Positions 15,221-24,294 of a stretch of 64,000 nucleotides of DNA are shown here, piece by piece (position 1 is the first letter of the stretch; every line of letters begins with the position of its first letter). The stretch spans positions 496,001-560,000 of the forward strand of contig NZ_JACYHF010000002.1 of the NCBI RefSeq assembly GCF_016482685.1. Direction: 5' to 3'. Source of the stretch: Streptomyces sp. DSM 110735. Lineage in GTDB: Bacteria > Actinomycetota > Actinomycetes > Streptomycetales > Streptomycetaceae. Both the position numbers and the translations under genes were made by a program. A model generated the notes under the pieces. That model ran no database searches, was not told where the DNA came from, and saw only the letters and a list, made by a program, of their open reading frames with translations.

Positions 15221-18211
15221 TCACACGCCCCGCAGTCGCAGCGTGGACCCCGATCTGCCCTTCACGACCTCCAGTTGGGCGTGGATGCGGCGGCGCAGGT
15301 CGCCCACGTGGCTCACGATGCCGACGCTGCGGTCGCGTTCGCGCAGGGAGTCGAGGACGTCCAGGACCTCGTCCAGGGTCTGGTCGTCCAGGCTGCCGAA
15401 GCCCTCGTCGATGAACAGGGTGTCCAGGCGGACCCCGCCCGCCTCGTCGGTGACCACGTCCGCGAGACCGAGGGCGAGGGCGAGGGAGGCGAAGAAGGTC
15501 TCGCCGCCGGACAGGGTCGCGGTGTCCCGCTCGCGCCCGGTCCAGGCGTCCACGACGTGCAGCCCGAGCCCGCTGCGCCCGCGTCCGCTGCGGTCGTCGG
15601 AGTGGACGAGGGTGTAGCGCCCCGAGGACATCATCCGCAGCCGCGCGGTCGCGGCGGCGGCGACCTGTTCGAGGCGGGCGGCGAGGACGTACGACTCCAG
15701 GCGCATCTTGCGCTCGTTGTCGGCGGAGGTGCCCGCGGTGAGACCGGCGAGCCGGGCCACCCGGTCGTACTCCTCACGCAGCGGGGCGAGACGGCGGGCG
15801 CCGTCCTCGGCGCGGGCGGAGAGCCGGTCCAGCTCGGCGGTGGCCCGCTGGGCGGCGTCGCGGGCGGAGACCGCTTCGCGCATCCGGCGTTCCGCACCGG
15901 CGGCGCGCTGTTCGGCGGCGACCGTGTCGGCGGGCGGCTGCTGAGCGGCCCGCGCCGTCTCGGGCTCGGCGAGCGCGACGCGTACGGCGGCTTCCTCCGA
16001 CTGCCAGGCGTCCAGGCGGTGTTGGAGTTCGCGGTGGGCGGCGGGGTCGAGCAGGGCGGCGGCAGCGGCGGACGGGGTGTCGAAGCCCGCGCGGTAGGCG
16101 GCGTCGGCCAGGCGGGCGTCGGCCTCCTTCAGACGCGTGGCGGCTTCGTCGGCGGCGCGGGCGGCATCGGCGGCGGTGGTCAACAGGGCGGCGCGGCGCT
16201 CCAGTTGAGCGGCACGGTCGGCGACGGTGGCGGCATCCCCGCGCGCTCGTGCCAACTCCTCCTCCAGGGCGCTTTGTTCGCGCTCCAGGGTCTCGCGCCG
16301 GGTGACCCGGGAGGCGGTGCGCACGGCGGCGCCCTGACGTGCCTCCAGGCGCTGTTCGCGTTCCCGTTCCGCCTGGCGCAGCTCCTCCTGGGCGGCGTGC
16401 AGCGCGGAGGCGTCGCGGCGAGCCTGCTCGAACTCGCCCTCCAGCTCGCGGAGTTCGGCGGCGAGACGGTCGACGGGGGCGTCACCCGCCTCGGCGGTGA
16501 CGGTGTCCAGTGCCGTCCGGAGTTCCACCGTGCGGCGCTCGTCCCGGGCGTGCTCCTCCTCTGCCTTCTGCTGCGCCTTGAGGGCACGCTGTTCGGCTTC
16601 GCGGTCCACGTGCCCGGCGTCCTTGCGCGCCGGAGCCGGGTGTTCGGTCGCCCCGCAGACGGCACAGGGCTCGCCCTCGGTGAGGTGGGCGGCGAGTTCG
16701 GCGGCGATGCCGTTCAGGCGCTGTTCCCTGAGGTCGAGCCAGCGTGTACGCAGGTCGCCCGCGCGCTGCCCGGAGTCCAGCGCACTACGGCGGGCGGCGT
16801 CCACCTCCCCGGTCAGCGCGTCCCGCCGCCGCGCCGCGTCCAGTTGTCGCCGGGCGGGCTCACGGCGTGCCCCGAGCTGCTCGGCGCGCACCGCCGCCTC
16901 CCCGGCGGCGTCGATCCGTGCCTGGAGTCCGTTCCGCAGGCTCTCCCACCCGCTGAGCCAGGCGTCCGCCTCGCGCAGCGCGTGCTCGTCCTCGCGCTCC
17001 TGGCGGTCGAGTCCGGCGCGCTCCGCGAGGAGCTGACCGAGCCGTCCCTCGGCCCGCCGGGCGGAGTCGAGTCCGCCCAGTTCCTCGGCGGCGCGGCGGG
17101 CGGCTGCCGCGAGACCGGTCGCGTCCGCCCCGGCGTGCTCCTCGGGCAGCGGGCGCCGGGCCTGTTCCTCGGCGCGGGTCGCCCGCAGATGCGCGGTCTC
17201 GGCTTCGCGGCGCAGGTCGAGGGCGGGGGCGACGGTCTCGGCCTTGCGCCCGCGCTCCATGCGCTGCTGCGCCGCACGGTGGTCGCCGGAGCGCTCCTCA
17301 AGGCGCGCGGCACGCTGCCGAGCCTCGGTGAACCGGGCCTGCGCGCGGGCGAGTTCACGCGCCTCGCCCAGGTGCCGCTGAGCCTCGGTGTGACCGGACT
17401 CGGCGGCGGCCAGTCGGCAGTGGGCGACGGCGAGGCGTTCGCGGGCGGCGCTGCGCGCGACGGCGGCGGCGGTGAGGACCGCTCCCGCGAGCCCGGGGTC
17501 GCCGGGGGCGAGGTCGGGCAGCTCCATGGCGTCGCCCGCCGCCTGCTGCATCCGGTGGGCGTCCGCGAGCAGCGCGGTGTCCGCCTCGCGCACCCGTGCC
17601 TCGGTGGCCCTCCTGCGTTCCGCGAGCCGCTTCTCCACCTCCGCGAAGCGCCGGGTGTCGAAGAGGCGCCCGAGCAGCTTGCCGCGTGCCTCGGCGTCGG
17701 CGCGCAGGAAGCGGGCGAAGTCGCCCTGGGGCAGCAGGACGACCTGGCAGAACTGCTCGCGGCTCATGCCGAGGAGCTGGGTGATCTCCTCGCCGATCTC
17801 CTGGTGGGAGCGGCTGAGGTCCTTCCAGGCGCCGCGCCCGGCGTCGTACTCGCGCAGCCAGCTCTGGGCTTTGTCGAGGGTGGTGCCGGTGCCGCGCTTC
17901 TTGGGGCGCTCCCACGGGGGCTGCCGGGTGATCTCCAGGCGGCGCCCGGAGACGGTGAGTTCGAGGCGGACCTCGGTGCGCGTGCCCGGCTCGGCGTGGT
18001 CACTGCGCAGGTGGGTGCCCTGGCCGTTCTGGCGGGCGCCGGGGACGGAGCCGTAGAGGGCGTAGCAGACGGCGTCCAGGACGGAGGTCTTTCCGGCGCC
18101 GGTCGGGCCGTGCAGCAGGAAGAGTCCGGCGGCGGAGAGGGCGTCGAAGTCGACGCTCTGGGTGGCGCCGAAGGGTCCGAAGGCGGTGATGTCGAGTCGG
18201 TGCAGCCTCAC
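15221..18211 (-). CDS. sbcC: DNA repair exonuclease subunit SbcC
   Basis: 996-residue SMC/Rad50-like ATPase, the large subunit of SbcCD, which processes hairpins, cruciforms and blocked DNA ends. The N-terminal ATPase half has Walker A GPTGAGKTS. Long Ala/Arg/Glu-rich coiled coils flank the zinc hook CAVCG near the middle, and the C-terminal half has the signature LSGGETFFASLALALGLAD and Walker B LDTLFIDEGFGSLD. GTG 18211 overlaps the sbcD stop as GTGA, so translation is coupled. The same frame runs open upstream to 19402, but that part is antisense-frame noise over sbcD. The gene converges on the P450 gene with only a 33-bp gap. Confidence 0.96.
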   Translation of the reverse strand: MRLHRLDITAFGPFGATQSVDFDALSAAGLFLLHGPTGAGKTSVLDAVCYALYGSVPGARQNGQGTHLRSDHAEPGTRTEVRLELTVSGRRLEITRQPPWERPKKRGTGTTLDKAQSWLREYDAGRGAWKDLSRSHQEIGEEITQLLGMSREQFCQVVLLPQGDFARFLRADAEARGKLLGRLFDTRRFAEVEKRLAERRRATEARVREADTALLADAHRMQQAAGDAMELPDLAPGDPGLAGAVLTAAAVARSAARERLAVAHCRLAAAESGHTEAQRHLGEARELARAQARFTEARQRAARLEERSGDHRAAQQRMERGRKAETVAPALDLRREAETAHLRATRAEEQARRPLPEEHAGADATGLAAAARRAAEELGGLDSARRAEGRLGQLLAERAGLDRQEREDEHALREADAWLSGWESLRNGLQARIDAAGEAAVRAEQLGARREPARRQLDAARRRDALTGEVDAARRSALDSGQRAGDLRTRWLDLREQRLNGIAAELAAHLTEGEPCAVCGATEHPAPARKDAGHVDREAEQRALKAQQKAEEEHARDERRTVELRTALDTVTAEAGDAPVDRLAAELRELEGEFEQARRDASALHAAQEELRQAEREREQRLEARQGAAVRTASRVTRRETLEREQSALEEELARARGDAATVADRAAQLERRAALLTTAADAARAADEAATRLKEADARLADAAYRAGFDTPSAAAAALLDPAAHRELQHRLDAWQSEEAAVRVALAEPETARAAQQPPADTVAAEQRAAGAERRMREAVSARDAAQRATAELDRLSARAEDGARRLAPLREEYDRVARLAGLTAGTSADNERKMRLESYVLAARLEQVAAAATARLRMMSSGRYTLVHSDDRSGRGRSGLGLHVVDAWTGRERDTATLSGGETFFASLALALGLADVVTDEAGGVRLDTLFIDEGFGSLDDQTLDEVLDVLDSLRERDRSVGIVSHVGDLRRRIHAQLEVVKGRSGSTLRLRGV

Positions 18212-19371
18212 CGGGCGACCTCCCGCACGGTGTCGTCGGCGCGCACGGCGTCGAAGGCGTCGCGCAGGACGGCCGCCTCGCGCGGGTCGGGTCCGGCGCC
18301 GCGCACATGGGCGACGAAGTCCTCGGCGACCTGCTGGTCGTCGCGTCCGGCGAGGCGGCGGGCGTAGGAGACGGCGGGGTCGTCGGGGGCGCGCTCGGGT
18401 GCGAAGACGAGGCTGAGGGTGTGCGGGAAGCGGGCGGCGATGCGGGCCATGGGGTCGGCGGGGCGGATCGCGTCGGTGAGCGTTGCCTCGACCCAGGCGT
18501 CCTCGTGGCGGTCCAGGCGCGGGTCGGCCAGCAGGTCCTCCAGGGTGCCCCGGATGCGGGCGAGCGGGCGCGGGACCGGGCAGTCGAGGCGTTCGGCGCC
18601 GACCGAGCCGTCGGCGCCGAGGTCGATCAGCCACATGCTCTTGCGGTGGTCCGCCTCGGAGAAGGAGTAGGCGAGCGGGGAGCCGGAGTAGCGGACGCGC
18701 TCGGTGAGGGTCTGGCAGCCGTGCAGATGGCCGAGGGCGACGTAGTCCACGCCGTCGAAGACCCCGGCGGGTACGGCGGCCACTCCCCCGACGGTGATGT
18801 CCCGCTCGCTGTCGCTCGCCTCGCCGCCGGTGACGAAGGCGTGGGCGAGGACGACGGAGCGGGTGCCGGACGGGCGGGCGGCGAGGTCGGCGCGGACCCG
18901 GTCCATGGCGGCGGCGAGCACGGCTTCGTGTCCTGCCTTGGTCACCCCGAACTCGTCCTTGACGAGGGCGGGTTCGAGGTAGGGCAGGCCGTAGAGGGCG
19001 ACCTCGCCGTGGGCGTCCGCGAGGACGACGGGGGTGCCCGCGGCGGAGGGTTCGGTGCGCAGGTGGATGCCCGCGCGGTCGATGAGTCCGGCGCCGACGC
19101 CGAGGCGGCGGGCGGAGTCGTGGTTGCCGGAGATCATCACGGTGGGCACGCCGAGGTCGGCGAGGCGGTGCAGGGCGTCGTCGAACAGCTCGACGGCGGC
19201 GAGCGGCGGGACCGCGCGGTCGTACACGTCCCCCGACACGACCACGGCGTCCACGGCGTGCTCGCGCACGGCGTCGACGAGGTGGCCGATGAACTCGGCC
19301 TGCGCACCGAGCATGTTCACCCGGTGGAAGGACCGGCCGAGATGCCAGTCGGAGGTGTGCAGGAGTCTCAT
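18208..19371 (-). CDS. sbcD: DNA repair exonuclease subunit SbcD
   Basis: 387-residue Mre11-like calcineurin-fold nuclease. Metal-binding motifs appear in order: HTSDWHLG (residues 5-12), SGDVYDR, SGNHDSARR, VLAHAF and GHLHGCQ. It forms the SbcCD complex with the downstream overlapping sbcC product and carries the Mn-dependent nuclease activity. A TAGTCT -10 box (19385-19380) lies eight bases before ATG 19371 with no Shine-Dalgarno, suggesting a leaderless operon transcript for sbcD-sbcC. Confidence 0.96.
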   Translation of the reverse strand: MRLLHTSDWHLGRSFHRVNMLGAQAEFIGHLVDAVREHAVDAVVVSGDVYDRAVPPLAAVELFDDALHRLADLGVPTVMISGNHDSARRLGVGAGLIDRAGIHLRTEPSAAGTPVVLADAHGEVALYGLPYLEPALVKDEFGVTKAGHEAVLAAAMDRVRADLAARPSGTRSVVLAHAFVTGGEASDSERDITVGGVAAVPAGVFDGVDYVALGHLHGCQTLTERVRYSGSPLAYSFSEADHRKSMWLIDLGADGSVGAERLDCPVPRPLARIRGTLEDLLADPRLDRHEDAWVEATLTDAIRPADPMARIAARFPHTLSLVFAPERAPDDPAVSYARRLAGRDDQQVAEDFVAHVRGAGPDPREAAVLRDAFDAVRADDTVREVAR

Positions 19372-19525
19372 GATTCCCGAGACTAACGGGAGGGTCCGAC
19401 AACGGGCTCCGTCGCTTGCGTACCGACCGCCCCGTGCTTGACCGTTATGCCCGTTTCATCCCAATTGCCGGGCACTGTCGCCCGCTTCCCTGCTCAGACG
19501 TTCCCCTCCTCGCACGCTCCCCGGC

Positions 19526-20152
19526 TCAGACGTCCCCGTAGGCTTCCCCGCCCAGCTCGAAAGCCGCCGTCCCCGCCGTCGCGTCCGCCAGCCAGCCCCG
19601 GAAGGCGGCCACGTCGGCGTCCGGGAGGGCGATCTCGATGGCGACCGCCTCGCCGTAGCGCACGTCACGCACCTCGCGCCCGGTGGAGCGCAGGTCGTTC
19701 TGCACCTTGCCCGCGCGCTGGTGGTCGACGGTCACCGTGGCGAGCCGGTAGCGGCGCCGGGTGCGGCTGCCGACCGCGTCGAGTGCCTCGCCGACCGCGC
19801 CGCCGTAGGCCCGGATCAGTCCGCCCGCGCCGAGCTTCACGCCGCCGTAGTAGCGGGTGACGACGGCGACGACGTACCGCATGTCGCGGCGCAGCAGCAT
19901 CTGGAGCATCGGCAGACCGGCGGTGCCGCCCGGCTCGCCGTCGTCGCTCGCCTTCTGCACCGAGGCGTCGGCGCCGATGACGTACGCCCAGCAGTTGTGC
20001 GTGGCGTCCGCGTGCTCCTTGCGGACAGCCGCGACGAACTCCTGCGCCTCGCGCTCGGTGGCGGCCGGGGCGAGCGCGCACAGGAAGCGGGAACGGTTGA
20101 TCTCGGTCTCGTGCGTGCCCGCGCGGGCGACTGTGCGGTACTCGTCCTGCAT
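19526..20152 (-). CDS. YigZ/IMPACT family protein (UPF0029)
   Basis: 208 residues. The N-terminal IMPACT/UPF0029 domain has KSDF-like region [13 protein letters not shown], the conserved [24 protein letters not shown] and [22 protein letters not shown]; a ferredoxin-like C-terminal domain follows. Family members bind ribosomes or translation factors, and E. coli YigZ is described as a proline-dipeptidase-like or regulatory protein, but function is poorly established. A TAGGCT -10 box at 20164-20159 sits six bases before ATG 20152, so the mRNA is probably leaderless. It is monocistronic and divergent from the APC permease. Confidence 0.9.
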   Translation of the reverse strand: MQDEYRTVARAGTHETEINRSRFLCALAPAATEREAQEFVAAVRKEHADATHNCWAYVIGADASVQKASDDGEPGGTAGLPMLQMLLRRDMRYVVAVVTRYYGGVKLGAGGLIRAYGGAVGEALDAVGSRTRRRYRLATVTVDHQRAGKVQNDLRSTGREVRDVRYGEAVAIEIALPDADVAAFRGWLADATAGTAAFELGGEAYGDV

Positions 20153-20276
20153 CCCGCCAGCCTATGCGGAGCGCCGCGCTGGCCCGTGCCCCGGTGTGCG
20201 GGTGAGGATGCGGGGCATACGCGCCGAGCGATCAGGCGACCGGGGTCCCGGGCGCCGTACGAGGAGGCAGCACCGT

Positions 20277-22259
20277 ATGACCCGCGTCCCCGTGCACCCC
20301 GACGCCACCGGCGCGGCCGGGCGGCACGGCGTGCTCCCCCGGTGCCGCTCCTGGCTCCTGGAGGGTCTGAGCGAGCAGACCGCCCGGCACCCGGGACCAC
20401 ACCGCACCCCGAGCCCGGAGCAGAAGGGCCACCCGTGGTGGCGGGTGATGTGCCTGACCGGTGTCGACTACTTCTCCACGCTCGGCTACCAGCCCGGCAT
20501 CGCCGCCCTCGCGGCCGGGACGCTCTCCCCGCTGGCCACCCTGGTGCTGATCGCGCTGACCCTGTTCGGCGCGCTGCCGGTCTACCGCCGCGTGGCGCAC
20601 GAGAGCCCGCACGGCGAGGGGTCCATCGCCATGCTGGAGCGGCTGCTGTCCTGGTGGTCGGGGAAGATCCTGGTGCTGGTGCTGCTGGGGTTCGCGGCGA
20701 CCGACTTCATGATCACGATCACGCTGTCCTCGGCGGACGCCGCCGCGCATGTGCTGGAGAACCCGTTCGCCCCGCACTGGATCGAGGGCACCAACACCTG
20801 GATCACGCTCGTGCTGATCGGGCTGCTCGGCGCGGTCTTCCTCAAGGGCTTCAAGGAGGCGATCGGGATCGCGGTCACCCTGGTGGCCACCTATCTCACG
20901 CTCAACGTGGTGGTGCTCGCGACCTGTGCCTACGAGGTCCTCAGCCGCCCGGTGCGGATCTCCGACTGGACGCACGCGATGACCACCGCGCACTCCTCGC
21001 CGCTCGCCATGGTCGGCGTCGCCCTGCTGGTCTTCCCCAAGCTCGCGCTCGGCATGTCCGGCTTCGAGACCGGCGTCGCGGTGATGCCGCAGATCAAGGG
21101 CGCCCCCACGGACACCTGGGAGAACCCGGCGGGGCGCATCCGGGGCGCCCGCAAGCTGCTGACCACCGCCGCGCTGATCATGAGCTGTCTGCTGCTCCTG
21201 TCCAGCCTGGCGACGACGATCCTCATCCCGCAAGCGGACTTCAAGTCCGGCGGCCCCGCCAACGGCCGCGCCCTCGCCTATCTGGCCCACAAGTACCTGG
21301 GCGAGATCTTCGGCACCGTCTACGACCTCTCCACCATCACGATCCTGTGGTTCGCGGGCGCCTCCGCCATGGCGGGTCTGCTCAACCTCGTCCCGCGCTA
21401 TCTCCCCCGCTACGGCATGGCTCCCGAGTGGACCCGTGCCGTACGCCCGCTGGTGCTGGTCTTCCTGGTCGCGGCCGTGCTGATCACCCTCTGGTTCCAC
21501 GCGAGCGTGGACGAGCAGAGCGGCGCCTACGCCACCGGCGTGCTGGTCCTGATGCTCTCGGCGGCCTTCGCCTCCACGGTCGCCGTGCACCGCCGACGGC
21601 ACCGGGGCGCCACGATCGGCTTCGGGCTGATCACCGCCGTGTTCCTGTACACCCTGGTCCTCAACGTGATCGAGCGACCCGACGGCATCAAGATCGCGTC
21701 CATCTTCATCGTGGCGATCATGCTCACGTCCTTCGGCTCGCGCGTGCACCGCGCCTTCGAACTGCGCGCCACCGACGTGGTCTTCGACGAGACCGCGCTG
21801 CGCATCGTCGACGCCGCCGCCGAGCGCGGTCCGCTCCAGCTCATCGCCAACGAGCCGGACGAGCACACCAGGCGCGCCTACCGCGCCAAGGAGCAGGAGC
21901 AGCGCGAGCACACCCGGCTGCCCAAGGGCGCCGACGTGATCTTCCTGGAGGTGTTCGTGCGCGACTCCTCCGACTTCACCGCCGAGATCACCGTGCACGG
22001 CGACGAGAAGCACGGGGTACGACGGCTGCGCGCGGACGGTCCCACGGTGCCCAACACCATCGCCGCCGTCCTGCTCGCCCTGCGCGACCGCACCGGCAAG
22101 CCGCCGCACGTCTACTTCAACTGGACCGAGGGCAACCCGGTCAGCCATCTCGTCCGCTTCCTGGTCTTCGGCAGCGGCGAGTCGGCGCCGGTCACCCGCG
22201 AGGTCCTGCGCCGCGCGGAACCGGACCAGGAACGCCGGCCCTGGGTGCACGTCGGCTGA
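20277..22259 (+). CDS. APC-superfamily amino acid permease
   Basis: 660-residue integral membrane protein. Residues up to about 430 hold roughly 11-12 hydrophobic helices, beginning with [18 protein letters not shown], and residues 490-660 form a soluble C-terminal domain. Layout matches the large actinobacterial APC-family permeases; the transported substrate cannot be told from sequence. ATG 20277 has a strong GAGGAGG nine bases upstream. The N-terminal stretch of about 45 residues before the first helix is polar. The gene converges tightly on the SixA gene (6-bp gap). Confidence 0.88.
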   Translation: MTRVPVHPDATGAAGRHGVLPRCRSWLLEGLSEQTARHPGPHRTPSPEQKGHPWWRVMCLTGVDYFSTLGYQPGIAALAAGTLSPLATLVLIALTLFGALPVYRRVAHESPHGEGSIAMLERLLSWWSGKILVLVLLGFAATDFMITITLSSADAAAHVLENPFAPHWIEGTNTWITLVLIGLLGAVFLKGFKEAIGIAVTLVATYLTLNVVVLATCAYEVLSRPVRISDWTHAMTTAHSSPLAMVGVALLVFPKLALGMSGFETGVAVMPQIKGAPTDTWENPAGRIRGARKLLTTAALIMSCLLLLSSLATTILIPQADFKSGGPANGRALAYLAHKYLGEIFGTVYDLSTITILWFAGASAMAGLLNLVPRYLPRYGMAPEWTRAVRPLVLVFLVAAVLITLWFHASVDEQSGAYATGVLVLMLSAAFASTVAVHRRRHRGATIGFGLITAVFLYTLVLNVIERPDGIKIASIFIVAIMLTSFGSRVHRAFELRATDVVFDETALRIVDAAAERGPLQLIANEPDEHTRRAYRAKEQEQREHTRLPKGADVIFLEVFVRDSSDFTAEITVHGDEKHGVRRLRADGPTVPNTIAAVLLALRDRTGKPPHVYFNWTEGNPVSHLVRFLVFGSGESAPVTREVLRRAEPDQERRPWVHVG

Positions 22260-22265
22260 ACCGGG

Positions 22266-22835
22266 CTACGGCTGCTCCCCGCGTGGCGCCTTCTCCCCGC
22301 CCGGCGTCCTCTCCCCGCGTGGCGTCCTCTCCCCGCGTGGCACCGTGACCGAGGTCAGCCGCGCCGTGCCGGGGGCGAGCGCCGTCCAGTCGGCGCCGTT
22401 CCAGTCCAGCACCGCGACCGCCGAGGTGGGGAACTTGGCCCGCACCCGCTCCAGGGTGTCTCCGGCCGCCTCCCCCGCGAGCCCCTCGATGAGCCCTTCG
22501 AGTCCGGGGCTGTGCCCGATCAGCAGCAGCGTCCGCACCTCGGGCGGTGTCTCGCGCACCACCTCCAGGAGCCGGGCGGGGGGCGCCTCGTAGATCCGCC
22601 GGTCGAAGCGCACCGGCGGCGCCGCTGCCCACTCGGCGGCGGCCAGTTCCCAGGTGCGGCGGGCTCGTACGGCGGTGGAGCACAGGGCGAGGTCGGGCGG
22701 GTCGAGCGCCCGTCCGGCGGCGGGGGCGTCGCGCAGACCACGCGTGCCGAGCGGGCGGTCGTGGTCCGGGACGCCGTCCGGCCAGGCGGACTTGGCGTGC
22801 CGCAGCACGACCAGTCGGCGCGCCGGTCCGCTCAC
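22266..22835 (-). CDS. SixA-like histidine phosphatase family protein
   Basis: 189 residues. The phosphatase signature LRHAKSAWPDG near the N-terminus (catalytic His of the RHG-type motif), PLGTRG, and the distal IGHSPGLEGLI identify a short SixA-type phosphohistidine phosphatase or related small-substrate phosphatase. GTG 22835 overlaps the stop of the upstream gene as GTGA, so the two are translationally coupled. The C-terminal 24 residues are a low-complexity repeat (PRGERT type) encoded by four 18-bp tandem DNA repeats and fall outside the catalytic fold. Natural substrate unknown. Confidence 0.88.
   Translation of the reverse strand: MSGPARRLVVLRHAKSAWPDGVPDHDRPLGTRGLRDAPAAGRALDPPDLALCSTAVRARRTWELAAAEWAAAPPVRFDRRIYEAPPARLLEVVRETPPEVRTLLLIGHSPGLEGLIEGLAGEAAGDTLERVRAKFPTSAVAVLDWNGADWTALAPGTARLTSVTVPRGERTPRGERTPGGEKAPRGEQP
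22275..22346. repeat. 18-bp in-frame tandem repeat x4
   Basis: Four consecutive 18-bp units, consensus CTCCCCGCGTGGCGTCCT on the plus strand (22275-22292, 22293-22310, 22311-22328, 22329-22346). The period is a multiple of three, so the repeat adds hexapeptides (PRGERT-like) to the SixA C-terminus. Confidence 0.85.
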
Positions 22836-23572
22836 GCGGTGCCGCCCAGACCGCTCGCGAGGTCGAGGGCGAGGAGGCGGTCGGCGTACATGTATGTCTC
22901 GAAACGGGCGCCGTCGGACACTCCCGGCGCCCCGGCGACCTCGCGCAGCACGGCGAGCACGCCGGGCAGGTCGAGGTCGTCCTCCCAGGCGGCGCGCAGC
23001 CGGGTGCGCACCTCGTCCGGCACCGGCCGCGAGGGCTGCCGCGCCCAGCCCGCCACGTCCGCGCGCCATCCGGCGACGGTCCGCGCGGCTTCCTCCAGCG
23101 TCGCGCGGTCCAGGCGGACCGGTGCGGTGCGCGGGACGGAGAGCAGGGCGAGGCGGAGGGCGTCGGGGTGGTCGAGCAGCTCGGCGAGCGGCTCCTCACC
23201 GGACTCCGTCCACTCCACGGGAGCCACCGCGAGCACCGGACCGGTGCCGGGGGCGGGCGTGTCCCGTCTGAGGACGTGCACGGTCTGCGCCTCGCCGAGC
23301 CCCGACGCCAGGTCGCGGCTGTCCTCGAAGGGGCGGATGCCGAGGGTGGTCCCGGCGGTGCGCAGCTCCGCCTGTTCGCGGGGCGCGCTGAGCAGGGTCC
23401 ACAGTGGGGTGCCCGCCAGCTCCAGGGCGCGCACGAGGAGGTCGGCGGCGAGCAGGACCCGCAGCGCCGTCAGGTCCAGGCCGGGCACATGGGCCTCGAC
23501 ACGGGTCAGCCCGCGGCGTGCGGGGGTGGGGGTGACGGGCTCGCCGGTCCGGGCGTCGAGGATGCGCAGCAC
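22832..23572 (-). CDS. Degenerate cysteinyl-tRNA synthetase/MshC-like protein
   Basis: 246 residues. The N-terminus LRILDARTGEPVTPTP mirrors the start of CysRS and MshC, and the C-terminal part (AWEDDLDLPGVLAVLRE ... ADRLLALDL) mirrors the helical DDDLNTP...LGL region of those enzymes. The zinc Cys and HIGH motif expected after the start are replaced by EAHVPGLDLTALRVLL, and no KMSKS is present, so it should not aminoacylate. Assignment is from remembered family patterns. A TACGCT -10 box six bases upstream of GTG 23572 supports that leaderless start. The gene overlaps sixA by 4 bp; a regulatory or structural role with the phosphatase is conjecture. Confidence 0.7.
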   Translation of the reverse strand: MLRILDARTGEPVTPTPARRGLTRVEAHVPGLDLTALRVLLAADLLVRALELAGTPLWTLLSAPREQAELRTAGTTLGIRPFEDSRDLASGLGEAQTVHVLRRDTPAPGTGPVLAVAPVEWTESGEEPLAELLDHPDALRLALLSVPRTAPVRLDRATLEEAARTVAGWRADVAGWARQPSRPVPDEVRTRLRAAWEDDLDLPGVLAVLREVAGAPGVSDGARFETYMYADRLLALDLASGLGGTA

Positions 23573-23736
23573 GCAGCGAGCGTAGGCGGGCGAACGTCCG
23601 AACGCAGCACCTTGCGCCGATTTGGGCCACGTCGTTATCCGATGAGCGGTCTCCTCGTGTCCATGGCGGGGGAATCGGCGCGCGCGGGGCGTTGTTCGAG
23701 CCCACGGCACTTCCGCCGAGAACCGAGGAGGACGCC

Positions 23737-24147
23737 GTGTACGGCGACGAGGCGACGATCCGCAGCATCCTGACCGAGCTGGGCGACACCTGGGCGGTGG
23801 TCGGTCTGTCCAACAACCGGAACCGGGCGGCGTACGGCGTGGCGCAGGTGCTCCAGCGGTTCGGCAAGCGGGTCGTGCCGGTGCACCCGAAGGCCGAGAC
23901 CGTGCACGGCGAGCAGGGGTACGCCTCGCTCGCGGACATCCCCTTCGCAGTGGACGTGGTGGACGTGTTCGTCAACAGCGAGTTGGCCGGCGCGGTCGCG
24001 GACGAGGCGGTGGCCAAGGACGCGCGGGCGGTGTGGTTCCAGCTCGGGGTCGTGGACGAGGCGGCGTACGAACGGACGCGGGCGGCGGGGCTGAGCATGG
24101 TCATGGACGCGTGCCCGGCGATCGAGATCCCCCGGCTGGGTCTCTGA
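23737..24147 (+). CDS. CoA-binding domain protein (YccU-like)
   Basis: 136-residue Rossmann-fold protein. The glycine-rich nucleotide strand WAVVGLSNNRNRAAYGV, the strand KRVVPVHP and the conserved VDVVDVFVN match stand-alone CoA_binding proteins such as YccU. The family is widespread; it may bind CoA or an acyl-CoA, but its role is unknown. GTG 23737 is chosen over the longer frame because GAGGAG ends six bases before it. Divergent from the CysRS-like/sixA pair, with a 164-bp intergenic region. Confidence 0.86.
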   Translation: MYGDEATIRSILTELGDTWAVVGLSNNRNRAAYGVAQVLQRFGKRVVPVHPKAETVHGEQGYASLADIPFAVDVVDVFVNSELAGAVADEAVAKDARAVWFQLGVVDEAAYERTRAAGLSMVMDACPAIEIPRLGL

Positions 24148-24294
24148 CGCGACCGGGTGCGGGGCCCGCGGTCCGGCGCGGGTCTCGCTCCTGCGCACCA
24201 TGTGCAGGTGAAAGGTGCATGCTTGGGCATTCGCGTCCACAATGTCCCCGTGGGCGCGGCGCGTCCAGGCGCCGCCCGGCGGAAGGGAACCGAT

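Noticed and set aside
15275..18367. Very long plus-strand open frame opposite sbcC (about 1030 codons)
   Set aside because: Shadow of a high-GC gene: no domain motifs, Gly/Val/Gly-rich composition, and sbcC on the other strand has all SMC landmarks.
18212..19402. Upstream extension of sbcC into sbcD
   Set aside because: The frame is open but translates as Arg/Pro/Gly noise; GTG 18211 precedes the true N-terminus and overlaps the sbcD stop.
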